A stretch of DNA of 64,000 nt from PALSA-612 sp963776375 (GCA_963776375.1 CAVZMF010000005.1:248001-312000), one strand, 5' to 3'; shown: positions 18,091 through 27,374, counted from the stretch's first letter. The notes: generated from the sequence alone by a model not told the origin. Numbers and translations are program-made.

Positions 18091-19266
18091 CAGGCGCGCT
18101 CGAGGAGGCGGCGGGCGATGATCAGCTGCTGGAGCTCGTTCGAGCCCTCGCCGATCAGGAGCAGCGGCGCGTCGCGGTAGTAGCGCTCCGGGCGGAACTC
18201 GAGCGAGTAGCCGTAGCCGCCGTGGATGCGCATGCAGTCGAGCGCGTTGTCCTGCGCCGCCTCGGTGGCGAAGTACTTGGCCATGCCGGCCTCGAGGTCG
18301 GCCCGTTCGCCGCGCGCCTTCGCGTTCGCCGCCTCCACGACCATGAGCCGCGCGGCCTCTGCGCGCGTGGCCATCTTCGCCAGCATCAGCTGCACCGCCT
18401 GGTGGTGGGCGATCGGCTTACCGAACGCCTCGCGCTCCTTCGCGTAGCGGAGCGCGTCGTCGAGGGCGGCCTTCGCGAGGCCGGCGCCGCGCGCGGCCAC
18501 GTTGACGCGGCCGACCTCGATGCCGCTCATGAAGTACTTGAACCCCTGGCCGACCCCGGCCTCGCCGCCGAGGACGCTCGACGCCGGGCAGCGGAAGCCG
18601 TCGAAGACGAGCTCGGTCGACTCGACGCCCTTGTAGCCGAGCTTCTTCAGCGCCGGCATCGGGATCTTCAGGCCCGGCGGCTCGGTCTCGGGCTCCTTCT
18701 CGACGATGAAGCCGGTCATGCCGGTGTGCGCCGGCTCGGCGTCGGGATCGGTCTTCGCGAGCAGCATGACGATCCCCGAGCGCCAGCCGTTCGTGACCCA
18801 CATCTTCTGGCCGGTGATCACGTAGTCGTCGCCGTCGCGGACGGCCCGCGTGCGGATCGCCTGGACGTCCGTGCCCGCGTGCGGCTCGGTCATCGAGAAC
18901 GCGGCGCGGATCTCGCCGGTCGCGAGGCGCGGCAGCCACGTCTGCCGCTGCTCCTCGGTGCCGTGCATGCGCAGCATCCAGGAGGCGATGAAGCTCCCGT
19001 TCATGATCCCGGGCAGCGTCACCCAGCCCCGCGAGAGCTCGATCATGATCAGCGCGTACGTGTCCAGGCCGAGGCCGAGGCCGCCGTACTCCTCGGGGAT
19101 CGTCGTCCCGAACAGGCCCAGCCCCTTCATCGTCTCGACGAGCGCGGTCGGGAACTCGTCGCGGTGGTCGAGGTCGGACGCGACCGGGATCGACGTCGCG
19201 GTCGACGAACTCGCGGACGGCCGCGACGATCTCGGCCTGCTCGACCGACGACTCGGCGACCGTCAC
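18090..19266 (-). CDS. Acyl-CoA dehydrogenase (one frameshift)
   Basis: A second acyl-CoA dehydrogenase, about 391 residues from a GTG at 19266 after removal of one extra base near 19195. The frame-corrected N-terminus reads REFVDRDVDPVASDLDHRDE into MKGLGLFGTTIPEEYGG. The substrate and FAD motifs AAFSMTEPHAGTDVQAIR and MRIHGGYGYSLEFRPERYYRDA are present. The GTG overlaps the MmgE/PrpD stop (GTGA). With the neighbouring MaoC and CitE-like genes it fits a CoA-thioester oxidation, hydration and cleavage route. Confidence 0.88.
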
Positions 19267-20663
19267 GCGGCGACCGGCTCCTTCACGGCGGTGAGCGGGG
19301 CGAGCGCTGCCGTCAGGTCGTCCTGCCGCTCGAAGGCCAGGACCGCCTCTTCGAGCGCGTCGACCCGGTCCGTCGTCGAGCGCGAGCAGCGCGTTGCCGC
19401 GGAACTTCGCGCGTACCTCGTCGGCCGACATCGGGTTCTCGGGGCCGCCCTTCTGGTACGGGAAGTCGCGCTCGAGCGTCGACCCGTCCGCGAGCGTGAC
19501 GCGGACGCCGCCCGGGAACGCCTGCGGATAGGTCGGGTAGTCGGGGGTCTCGTACGTGACCTTCTCGGCCACTGCCAGCACGCCCGGGTCGGCGATCGCC
19601 TCGTCCGAGAAGTCGGACACGGAGACATGGCCGCGGACGAGCATCGACGCCACCGAGTACTGCAGCGAGAACTTGCCCTCGTAGTCGCTGCGCGGTGTCT
19701 TCTTCGCGTCCTCCGGCTCGAGCACGAGCGAGACGCCGGCCTCCGGCACGGTGACGACGACGTTCGGCGATCTCGTCCGGCGCAAACGTCCGCCCGTCGA
19801 GCGCTTCGGCCGCGGCGCCGAGCGAGCCGTGCATGAAGTGGCAGACCGGGAACGGCTTGTACGCGATGCGAGGGATCTCCCAGCGCGAGCCGAGGTCGGC
19901 GAGCTGGGCGTCGACGTCGATCTCGCCGCGCTCCGCGCCGAGGAAGGCGTGGTAGAGCCCGAACTTGCCCTCGATCACAGACGGCGGGCCCTCGGCGCCG
20001 AGCGTCGCGAGCCGCATCGCGAGGATGCCGCCGTGTGCGGCCCAGGCCGGGTGGATCGGCTTCGTCGCCGTCCCGTCCTCGAGGTAGGCGAACAGGCCCG
20101 AGGCCATCGAGCCCGCGATCCCGAGCGCGCTCGCGGTCGTCCGGGTGTCGGCGCCGGTCAGCCGCGCGGCCGCGGCGGTGGCGCCGAAGATCCCGCAGAT
20201 CGCGGTCGGGTGAAAGCCGCGGGCGTGGAAGCGCCCCGAGGCGGCCATGCCCAGCCGGGTGATGACCTCGGAGGCGCCGACGATCGCCGCCAGCACCTCG
20301 CTTCCGGGCAACGCCTGCGCCTCGCCCACGGCCAGTGAGGCCGGGCAGGTGACCGTCGAGACGTGGCTGACCGAGTCGGAGTGCGTGTCGTCGAAGTCGA
20401 GCCCGTGGCAGAGCATTGCGTTCGCGAACGCGGCGTTGACCGCGGGAAGCCTGCGCGTCGTGCCCGATCACCGTCGCCTGGCCTTCGCCGCCGATCTCGG
20501 CCATCGCCGTCCGGCCCTCGGCGGCGGCGCCGGTCGCGTGCGCGGCCAGGCCGCAGCCGAGCGTGTCCAGCAGGTGGAGCTTCGCGTGCTCCGCGACCTC
20601 CGCGGGCACGTCCTCGAGCGTCAGCGTCGTTGCGAACTCGGCGATCCTCTCTGCAGCGGTCAT
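19263..20663 (-). CDS. MmgE/PrpD-family protein (three frameshifts)
   Basis: An MmgE/PrpD family protein of about 465 residues (2-methylcitrate dehydratase, cis-aconitate decarboxylase and immune-responsive-gene relatives). Single inserted bases near 20446, 19780 and 19370 break it. Corrected landmarks are HLLDTLGCGLAAHATG near residue 30, PAVNAAFANAMLCHGLDFDD, GFHPTAICGIFGATAAAARL, and KPFPVCHFMHGSLGAA. The family dehydrates or decarboxylates small tricarboxylic or dicarboxylic acids. It sits between MaoC (ATGA overlap) and an acyl-CoA dehydrogenase, so a C5/C6 diacid is a reasonable guess. Confidence 0.85.
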   Translation of the reverse strand: MTAAERIAEFATTLTLEDVPAEVAEHAKLHLLDTLGCGLAAHATGAAAEGRTAMAEIGGEGQATVIGHDAQASRGQRRVRERNALPRARLRRHALRLGQPRLDGHLPGLTGRGRGAGVARKRGAGGDRRRLRGHHPAGHGRLGALPRPRLSPDRDLRDLRRHRRGRAADRRRHPDDRERARDRGLDGLGPVRLPRGRDGDEADPPGLGRTRRHPRDAARDARRRGPAVCDRGQVRALPRLPRRGARRDRRRRPARRPRLALGDPSHRVQAVPGLPLHARLARRRGRSARRADVCAGRDRRTSSSPCRRPASRSCSSRRTRRRHRAATTRASSRCSTRWRRCSSAAMSPCPTSRTRRSPTRACWQWPRRSRTRPPTTRPIRRRSRAASASRSRTGRRSSATSRTRRAAPRTRCRPTRYARSSAATRCSRSTTDRVDALEEAVLAFERQDDLTAALAPLTAVKEPVAA

Positions 20664-21181
20664 CTCACACCGTCCAATCCGTCGTCGGTTCCGGGGAACG
20701 TGTCCTGCACCTCGGGGGCTTCGCGCTTGTAGACCATGAACGTCCGCTTGAACTCGATCACGACCTCGCGGCGCTGGTTCAGGCCGCGGCAGCGCATCGA
20801 GACGATGCCCACGCTCGGGTTCGACTTCGACTCGCGCAGCTCGGTGATCTCGCTCTCGGCCCAGACCGTGTCGCCGACGAACACGGGCTTCGGCAGCTTG
20901 ATGTCCGTCCAGGCCAGGTTCGCGGCGGCGTTCTCGGACGTGTCCGGGACGGTCAGACCGGTGACGAGAGCGAGCGTGAAGGCGCTGTTCACGAGCGGCT
21001 GTCCGAACTGCGTGCGCTCCGTGTACGGCACGTTGAAGTGGATCGGGTTCGTGTTCATGGTCACGCAGGTGAACCAGATGTTGTCCGTGTCCGTGATCGT
21101 TCGTCCGAACCGGCTGCGGTAGACGTCGCCTACGGAGAAGTCCTCGTAGAACCTGCCGCGCCATTCCTTCGGTGCCGTCAT
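20660..21181 (-). CDS. MaoC-like enoyl-CoA hydratase
   Basis: A 173-residue single hot-dog protein. It has the MaoC N-terminal motif FYEDFSVGDVYRSRFGRTIT and the catalytic stretch MNTNPIHFNVPY, in which Asn and His line up with the Asp/His dyad region of R-specific hydratases, then FGQPLVNSAFTLALV. It would hydrate an enoyl-CoA such as mesaconyl-CoA. It overlaps the CitE-like gene upstream (21178-21181) and MmgE/PrpD downstream. Mesaconyl-CoA hydratases are usually two-domain and longer, so the substrate is open. Confidence 0.88.
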   Translation of the reverse strand: MTAPKEWRGRFYEDFSVGDVYRSRFGRTITDTDNIWFTCVTMNTNPIHFNVPYTERTQFGQPLVNSAFTLALVTGLTVPDTSENAAANLAWTDIKLPKPVFVGDTVWAESEITELRESKSNPSVGIVSMRCRGLNQRREVVIEFKRTFMVYKREAPEVQDTFPGTDDGLDGVR

Positions 21182-21996
21182 CGCTCCGCCTCCTCGAGGA
21201 TCCGCCGCGCCCGCTCGACGACCGGCCTGTCGACCATCGTCCCGTTGACCGCCAACACGCCCTCGCTCTGCCCCTCGAATGCGTCGACGACACCTCGCGC
21301 CCAGGCGATCTCGTCGTCGCTCGGCGCGAACACGCGGTTGATCGTCTCGATCTGCCCCGGATGGATGCAGGCCTTGCCGCCGAAGCCGAGGGCGCGCGCG
21401 AGCCGGCACTGCTCCTCGAGGCCGGCCGTGTCCCCGAAGTCCAGGTGCACGACGTCGATCGGGCCGCGGAGACCGGCGGCGGCCGAGTCGAAGGTGAGCT
21501 TGGAGCGCGCGTAGAGGATCTCCTGCCCGTCCGGCCGCGTCTCGAGGCCGACCTCGGCGCCGAGGTCGACGGAGCCGAGGAGCAGCGCGGCCACCCGCGG
21601 CCGCGAGGCGATCTCGAACGCCTGCCGGAGGCCCAGCGCGGTCTCGACGATCGCGACCACGGGCGGGCCGTCGGCGCCGAGTGCGTCGAGCGCCTCCGGG
21701 CTCGCCTTCGGCAGGACGAGCCCGTCCAGTGCGAGCGTGGCCGCGAAGGCGAGGTCGTCGGCGTGCCAGGCAGTCCCGGCCCCGTTCACGCGCAGGAGGC
21801 GGGCCGGCCCCTCGCCCGCGTCCGCCAGCGCCGCCGCGACGACCTCGCGCGCCCCCACCTTGTCCGGCGGAGCGACCGCGTCCTCGAGGTCGCACACGAC
21901 CCCGTCGGCCTCGGAGGAGAGCGCCTTGGCGAGCTTGCGCTCGTCGCTGGCGGGCGCGAAGAGGAGTGAGCGCAGATGCGGAAGCTCCATCGCCAC
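21178..21996 (-). CDS. CitE-like / HpcH-HpaI CoA-ester lyase
   Basis: A 272-residue TIM-barrel lyase of the citrate-lyase beta / citramalyl-CoA / malyl-CoA lyase family. The Mg-site motif DGVVCDLEDAV is near residue 35, VETALGLRQAFEIA is mid-protein, and the CoA-site motif GFGGKACIHPGQI is near 215. It would split a 3-hydroxyacyl-CoA into pyruvate or glyoxylate plus an acyl-CoA. It is the first gene of the minus-strand operon. The GTG at 21996 and the ATG at 21990 are alternative starts; the promoter geometry suggests an almost leaderless transcript. Confidence 0.88.
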   Translation of the reverse strand: MAMELPHLRSLLFAPASDERKLAKALSSEADGVVCDLEDAVAPPDKVGAREVVAAALADAGEGPARLLRVNGAGTAWHADDLAFAATLALDGLVLPKASPEALDALGADGPPVVAIVETALGLRQAFEIASRPRVAALLLGSVDLGAEVGLETRPDGQEILYARSKLTFDSAAAGLRGPIDVVHLDFGDTAGLEEQCRLARALGFGGKACIHPGQIETINRVFAPSDDEIAWARGVVDAFEGQSEGVLAVNGTMVDRPVVERARRILEEAER

Positions 21997-22004
21997 CGCG
22001 AGCG

Positions 22005-22033
22005 GTTATGTCAGACATTCGGCGGAGTGTCAA
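22005..22033 (-). promoter_or_regulatory. Promoter of the acyl-CoA operon
   Basis: Read on the minus strand: TTGACA (22033-22028), a 17-nt spacer and CATAAC (22010-22005). The predicted start is around 21998, at or next to the GTG of the CitE-like gene, so the mRNA would have almost no leader. The palindrome at 22008-22018 overlaps the -10 box. Confidence 0.65.
22008..22018. promoter_or_regulatory. ATGTCAGACAT operator overlapping the minus-strand -10 box
   Basis: Perfect palindrome, the reverse complement of the word at 3887. A bound repressor would cover the -10 box of the acyl-CoA operon promoter. Confidence 0.6.
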
Positions 22034-22065
22034 ACGTCGAGCGGGCCGCGTGGCCGGGCCGCCGC

Positions 22066-22094
22066 TTGACAGGCTCCCGAAAGTCAGACATAAA
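22066..22094 (+). promoter_or_regulatory. Promoter of the MDR/hyu operon
   Basis: TTGACA (22066-22071), a 17-nt spacer and CATAAA (22089-22094). It mirrors the minus-strand promoter 50 bp away in box sequences and spacing. Confidence 0.65.
22081..22091. promoter_or_regulatory. AAGTCAGACAT operator (one mismatch) overlapping the plus-strand promoter
   Basis: Ten of eleven positions match the palindrome at 22008 and 3887. It lies across the spacer and the -10 box, at the same place relative to the promoter as its partner on the other strand. Confidence 0.55.
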
Positions 22095-22130
22095 CCTGCA
22101 GATCGTCCCATCTGCGAGGAGGCGAGCCGA

Positions 22131-23162
22131 GTGAAGGCAGTCCGGTTCCACGAGTTCGGGGGCATCGACGTGCTGAGGGTCGAGGAGGTCGACGACCCGC
22201 AGCCCGGACACGGCGAGGTCGTGGTCCGGATCCGGGCGAGCGCGCTCAACCACCTCGACGTCGACGTCCGCGACGGTGTCTCGCGGTTCCCGGTCGAGCT
22301 TCCGCACACGCTCGGCATCGAGGTCGCCGGCGACGTCGAGGAGCTCGGCGACGGCGTCGAGGGCTGGGCGGTGGGCGACCGCGTCAACCCGTACATCATG
22401 GACACCTGCGCCGATTGCCGGTACTGCGCCACCGGTCGAGAGAACCTCTGCCTGACACCCGGCTTCATCAGCTTTTCGACGGGCGGCGGCTACGCCGAGC
22501 GCGTCGTCGTCAAGGCCCGCAACCTGATCCGGATCCCCGACTCGGTGTCCTACGAGGACGCCGCAGCTCTCCAGGTCGCGTTCGCGACTTCCTGGCACAT
22601 GCTGTTCACGCGCGGCAACCTGGGCGCCGGCGAGACAGTCATGATCAACTCGGTCGGCAGCGGCATCGGTTCGGCTGCCGTGCAGCTGGCGCGGATCGCC
22701 GGCGCCTTCGTGATCGGCAACGCTTCGAGCGACGAGAAGCTCGACCTCGCGCGGGATCTCGGCATGGACGAGGGGATCAACCACCGCACCGAGGACGTCG
22801 TCGCGCGCGTGATGGAGCTGACGGACGACCGCGGCGTCGACCTCGTCTACGAGCACGTCGGCGGCGAGCTGTTCCAGAAGGGGCTCGACTCGATGACGAA
22901 GGACGGGCGCCTGGTCATCTGCGGCGGCCATTCGGGCGAGGTCGTGCCCTTCGACATCATCCCGTTCTTCCGCGGCCAGAAGAGCGTGATCGGCTCGTTC
23001 ACGTACACGCGCGAAGAGGTCAGGAAGTCCTTCGACCTGGCGGCGCGCAGGCTGATCAAGCCGCTCATCCACCAGACCTTCCCGCTCGACGACGCAGGCG
23101 AAGCCATGGCCACGATGGAGCGTCGCGAGCACTTCGGCAAGCTAGTGCTGATTCCGTCCTGA
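22131..23162 (+). CDS. MDR-superfamily zinc-type alcohol dehydrogenase / quinone oxidoreductase
   Basis: A 343-residue medium-chain reductase. The four structural-zinc cysteines are in CADCRYCATGRENLC (residues ~90-104). The nucleotide motif is NSVGSGIGSAAVQLARIAG, and the usual catalytic GHE is replaced by GIEVAG, as in quinone-oxidoreductase and crotonyl-CoA-reductase-like members. The GTG at 22131 has GAGGAGGCGAG upstream. It is the first gene after the regulated promoter. A reduction of an enoyl or carbonyl intermediate is likely; the substrate is unknown. Confidence 0.85.
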   Translation: MKAVRFHEFGGIDVLRVEEVDDPQPGHGEVVVRIRASALNHLDVDVRDGVSRFPVELPHTLGIEVAGDVEELGDGVEGWAVGDRVNPYIMDTCADCRYCATGRENLCLTPGFISFSTGGGYAERVVVKARNLIRIPDSVSYEDAAALQVAFATSWHMLFTRGNLGAGETVMINSVGSGIGSAAVQLARIAGAFVIGNASSDEKLDLARDLGMDEGINHRTEDVVARVMELTDDRGVDLVYEHVGGELFQKGLDSMTKDGRLVICGGHSGEVVPFDIIPFFRGQKSVIGSFTYTREEVRKSFDLAARRLIKPLIHQTFPLDDAGEAMATMERREHFGKLVLIPS

Positions 23163-23195
23163 CGGCCGGAATCAGCACTGGAGGAGAGTGATCAG

Positions 23196-23252
23196 ATGAC
23201 GTTGCGACAACCCCGTACCGCTAGTCATTCGCCCGCAGGGGGAATGACGTGA
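23196..23252 (+). CDS. 18-codon leader peptide before hyuA
   Basis: MTLRQPRTASHSPAGGMT, with GGAGGAGAG 7 nt before its ATG. Its TGA overlaps the hyuA GTG start (GTGA). A GTCATTC / GAATGAC hairpin (about 23225-23248) lies over the end of the mini-ORF and the hyuA ribosome-binding region, so translation of the leader could open it. The ORF is real in the sequence; its function as a coupling device is inference. Confidence 0.4.
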   Translation: MTLRQPRTASHSPAGGMT

Positions 23253-25369
23253 AACGCGTCGGCGTGGACGTGGGAGGGACGTTCACCGACCTGATCTACG
23301 TGGACGACGAGGCGGGCGTGATCCGCGTGCACAAGCTGCCGACGACGCCCGGCGACCCTTCGCAGGGCACGATCCAGGGCATCGAGGAGATCACGGGCGA
23401 GGCGGGCGAGAGCGCGGCCGCGCTCGACTCGGTCTTCCACGGCACGACGATCGCGACCAACATCGTCATCGAGCACTCCGGCGCGACCGTCGGGATGATC
23501 ACGACCGAGGGCTACCGCGACATCCTCCACATCGCGCGGCACAAGAAACCGCTCAACTTCTCCAACTATCAGGATCTGCCGTGGCAGGCGTATCCCGTCG
23601 TCCGGCGCCGCTACCGGCTGACCGTGCCCGAGCGGATCACGAGGGACGGCTCGGTGCTCGTGCCGCTCGACGAGGACGCCGCGCGCGAGCGGGTCCGGCA
23701 ACTGAAGGAGGCCGGCGTCGAGGCGGTGTCCGTGTGCTTCCTGTTCTCGTTCGTCAACGCGGAGCACGAGCAGCGGGTCGCCGAGATCGTGCGCGAGGAG
23801 TTCCCGGAGGCGTTCCTGTCCGTCTCGTCGGAGGTGCTGCCGCAGTACCGGGAGTACGAGCGCTTCTCCACGGTCTGCCTGAACGCCTACATCGGCCCGA
23901 AGGTCGCGACCTACGTGAGCCGCCTCCAGGACGAGCTCACGCGGCTCGGCGTGCGGACGGGCGTGCACCTGATGACGTCTGCGTCGGGCGTGGCGACGGC
24001 CGAGGCGGCGGTCGAGCGGCCGGTGAACCTGCTCATGTCCGGCCCCGTCGCGGGCGTCGTCGGCGGGATCTGGGCGGGAAGGCAGGCAGGGTTCGAGAAC
24101 GTGATCACGCTCGACGTCGGCGGCACCTCGGCGGACATCGGGCTCGCGCAGGAGGGGCGCCTGCGGATGAAGCATCTCCTGGACACGAAGGTCGGCCCCT
24201 ATCAGGCGATGATCCCGATGGTCGACGTCGACACGATCGGGGCCGGCGGCGGCTCGATCGCCTACGTCGACCAGGGCGGGATCTTCCGCGTCGGGCCGCG
24301 CTCGGCCGGCGCCGTCCCCGGGCCTGCGGCCTACAACCGCGGCGGCACGGAGGCGACGGCCACGGACGCGCTCGTCAACCTCGGCTGGCTGTCGCCCGAG
24401 GCCTTCCTCGGCGGCGGCATGGAGCTCGACGCGGGGCTGGCGCGGACCGCGTTCGAGGACGGGCCGGCGCAGGCGCTCGGCATGACCGTCGAGGAGGCGT
24501 CGATGGGCGCCGTCCAGATCCTCACGCACTCGATGGTGCAGTCGATCGAGGAGAACTCGGTGCGCAAGGGCTACGACCCGCGCGACTTCGCGCTCGTCGC
24601 CGAGGGAGGCGCCGGGCCGCTGTTCGCGGCGCAGATCGCGCTCGAGGTCGGAACGCCGACCGTGGTCGTCCCGCCCTACCCGGGCATCGCGGCCGCGCTG
24701 GGACTGCTGGCGACGGACATGGTCTACGAGTACGTGGCCACGACCTACCAGCGGCTTTCGCGGCTCGACGCACCAGCCCTCCAGCGGCGCTTCGAGGAGC
24801 TGGAGGAGCTCGCCGCACGACAGCTCGCCGACGACGGCATGGCGCCCGAGCACGTCGTGATCCAGCGGATCGCCGACTGCCGCTACCTGGGGCAGGGCTA
24901 CGAGCTGCGCGTCGACGCTCCCTCCGGCATGGTCGACCACGCGTGGGCCGAGAAGGTGCGCGCCGACTTCCACGACATCCACGAGCGGGAGTACTCGCGC
25001 CGCTTCGAGGAGTCCGACATCGAGATCCCGAACATCCGGGTGCGCGGGATCGGCGTCACGCCGACACTGCGGACGCCGGAGATCGGGCACGGCGACGACT
25101 CGCCGGACGCGGCGCTGCGCCACGAGGGCGCGGCCTGGTTCCGCGTCGGCGGCGCACTGCAGCAGGTGCCGACCCGCTACTACGAGCGGGCCGCGCTCAA
25201 GGCCGGCAACAGGCTCGTCGGCCCCGCGATCGTCACGCAGTACGACTCGACGACGGCGATCCCGCCCGGCCTCGCGGCGCACGTCGACCGCTTCGGGAAC
25301 ATCGTGATAGCCATTTCCGCAAAGACGACGGAAATGGCCAGTGAGGCGGAGGAGGCGATCGCGGCATGA
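23249..25369 (+). CDS. hyuA: Hydantoinase/oxoprolinase A subunit (HyuA)
   Basis: A 706-residue ATP-dependent hydantoinase / 5-oxoprolinase / acetone-carboxylase type subunit. It has an actin-like ATP-binding N-terminus VGVDVGGTFTDL, the HKLPTTPGDPSQG block, LDVGGTSADIGLAQEG near residue 290 and the C-terminal DCRYLGQGYELRV. It phosphorylates a ring amide or ketone in a complex with HyuB. The start is a GTG coupled to a leader peptide. hyuB follows through another mini-ORF. Substrate classes known for the family are N-methylhydantoin, 5-oxoproline and acetophenone; the ureide neighbours favour a hydantoin. Confidence 0.9.
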   Translation: MKRVGVDVGGTFTDLIYVDDEAGVIRVHKLPTTPGDPSQGTIQGIEEITGEAGESAAALDSVFHGTTIATNIVIEHSGATVGMITTEGYRDILHIARHKKPLNFSNYQDLPWQAYPVVRRRYRLTVPERITRDGSVLVPLDEDAARERVRQLKEAGVEAVSVCFLFSFVNAEHEQRVAEIVREEFPEAFLSVSSEVLPQYREYERFSTVCLNAYIGPKVATYVSRLQDELTRLGVRTGVHLMTSASGVATAEAAVERPVNLLMSGPVAGVVGGIWAGRQAGFENVITLDVGGTSADIGLAQEGRLRMKHLLDTKVGPYQAMIPMVDVDTIGAGGGSIAYVDQGGIFRVGPRSAGAVPGPAAYNRGGTEATATDALVNLGWLSPEAFLGGGMELDAGLARTAFEDGPAQALGMTVEEASMGAVQILTHSMVQSIEENSVRKGYDPRDFALVAEGGAGPLFAAQIALEVGTPTVVVPPYPGIAAALGLLATDMVYEYVATTYQRLSRLDAPALQRRFEELEELAARQLADDGMAPEHVVIQRIADCRYLGQGYELRVDAPSGMVDHAWAEKVRADFHDIHEREYSRRFEESDIEIPNIRVRGIGVTPTLRTPEIGHGDDSPDAALRHEGAAWFRVGGALQQVPTRYYERAALKAGNRLVGPAIVTQYDSTTAIPPGLAAHVDRFGNIVIAISAKTTEMASEAEEAIAA

Positions 25370-25419
25370 AGTCGGTGCAGGTACTTGCCTGCGGGTTCCT
25401 CGGCGAGGGACGCGCATGA
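25366..25419 (+). CDS. 17-codon coupling mini-ORF between hyuA and hyuB
   Basis: MKSVQVLACGFLGEGRA. Its ATG overlaps the hyuA TGA (ATGA) and its own TGA overlaps the hyuB ATG (ATGA), so it bridges the 47-nt gap exactly. It could simply carry terminating ribosomes from hyuA to hyuB. No conserved function is evident. Confidence 0.4.
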   Translation: MKSVQVLACGFLGEGRA

Positions 25420-27333
25420 GCGTCACCGAGTACGAGGTCGGCCGCCAGCCCGGGCCCGCCGACGCGGAAGCGGATCGAGGTCGACCCGATCACGCTGCGG
25501 GTGCTGGGCGGCGCGTTCCACGCCATCGCCAAGGAGATGGCGGGCGTGCTGTTCCGGATGAGCTACTCGTCGATCATCCGCGAGTCGGAGGACCTCGGCG
25601 CGGGCATCTTCGACGCCGAGGGGCGGGAGCTGTGCGAGTCCGACTCGACGCCGATGCACATCGGCTCGCTGCCCTGGTACATCCGCGGCTTCTTGCACCG
25701 GCTCGGGGGCGAGATCGAGGACGGCGACGTGATCGTCCACAACCACCCCTACCTCGGCGCCTCGCACTCGCCGGACGTGGCCGTGGCGGTGCCGATCTTC
25801 GCGGACGGCGAGTTGCTCGGCTTCGCCGCCGTGACGGCGCACGTGCTCGACGTCGGCGGTTCCTTCCCGGGCATCAACGCGGACGCGTTCGACGTCTATG
25901 CCGAGGCCAAGCTCTACAACGGGCTGCGCTGGTACCGGCGCGGCGAGTTGAACGAGGACGTCGACCGGATGATCTTCGACAACGTCCGCACGGAGACGAT
26001 GAACCGCGGCGACATGAACGCGATGCTGGCCGCCTGCCAGCTCGGCCGCGACCGCTTCCTGCGCCTCGTCGACCGCTACGGCATCGACACGGTGATGAGC
26101 GCCGCCTACGAGTGGATGGACTACTCGGAGCGGATGCTGCGCGCCGAGATCGAGAAGATCCCGGACGGCACCTACGGCCCGGTCGTGGGCTGGCTCGACG
26201 ACGACGCCCGCAACCGCGACGTCCGGCTCCGCGTCGAGACGCGCGTGATCGTCGAAGGGCGACGAGGTGACGATCGACCTGACCGGCTCGAACCCGGAGG
26301 TGCCGACCGGCTACAACGTGCCGTTCGAAGGGTCGCTGCTCGTCTCCTGCTACTACGCGATCCGCACGATCCTGCTCGACGAGGTCACGTTCCCGGAGCA
26401 CGTGCCGCAGAACGACGGCGTCTTCCGGCCGGTGAAGGTGATCGCGCCCAAGGGGACGATCTTCAACCCGACCTTCCCGCGCGCCTGCTTCTCGCGCTTC
26501 TGCCAGACGCAGCGCGTCGTCGACAACACCATCCTCGCGCTCGCCGACGCGCTGCCCGACAAGGTCACGGCCGGGAACTCGGCCGGCATCCACTTCTGCG
26601 CCTATGCCGGCTTCGACCAGGCGCAGGGCGAGTACTGGCTCTACCTGGAGGTGAACGAGGGCTCCTACGGCGGCCGGCACGGCAAGGACGCGATGGACTC
26701 GGTCGACAACCTGATGGCGAACACCCGCAACAACCCGATCGAGGAGCTCGACCAGCGCTTCCCGATGCGCTGCGACCAGTACGAGCTGCGGCCCGAGCCA
26801 GCTGCGCCCGGCAAGTGGCGCGGGGGCATCGGCATCATCCGGCGCAACCGCTTCCTCGTCGACGGCACGTACTCGTGCGAGGGCGACCGCCAGACCGACC
26901 CGCCGCAGGGCATCTTCGGCGGCTGGGACGGGCTCGTCGCCTCCTGCCGGAAGAACCCCGACACGTCGGCCGAGGAGTACCTGCCCGGCCAAGGTCACGG
27001 GCATTCCCTTCCGGGCCGGCGAGTTCATCGAGTTCCGCGAGCCGAACGCGGCCGGCTACGGCGACCCGCTCGACCGCGATCCCGCCCAGGTGCGCGAGGA
27101 CGTGCTCGACGACTTCACGACCGATCGAGCTCGCCCGCGACGCCTACGGGGTCGTCTTCGCCGACGAGCGGACGCTCGAGATCGACGCGGCCGCGACGGA
27201 GGCGAAGCGGGCCGAGCTGCGCGCCGGACGGGACGGCTCCTCGCTGACGGAGTACTTCCGCGACCGCCTCGTCCCCTACAACGCACCCGTCTCCATCGCG
27301 GGGAACGCGGAGTTCGGCATGGAACCGAAGTGA
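25416..27333 (+). CDS. hyuB: Hydantoinase B subunit (HyuB), four frameshifts
   Basis: A HyuB / acetone carboxylase alpha-like subunit of about 637 residues, corrected for extra bases near 25468, 26255, 27003 and 27118. Family landmarks are DPITLRVLGGAFHAIAKEM, MSYSSIIRESEDLGAGIFD, HPYLGASHSPDVAV, HVLDVGGSFPG, GVFRPVKVIAPKGTIFNP and a C-terminal GEFIEFREPNAAGYGDP. With HyuA it forms the ATP-dependent ring-opening enzyme. It ends 41 nt before the GntR gene. All breaks are single insertions and the conserved blocks continue across them. Confidence 0.88.
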
Positions 27334-27374
27334 CGCCGTCACGCCTTCGTCCGGTGGAGCGAGCGTCCGATTCG

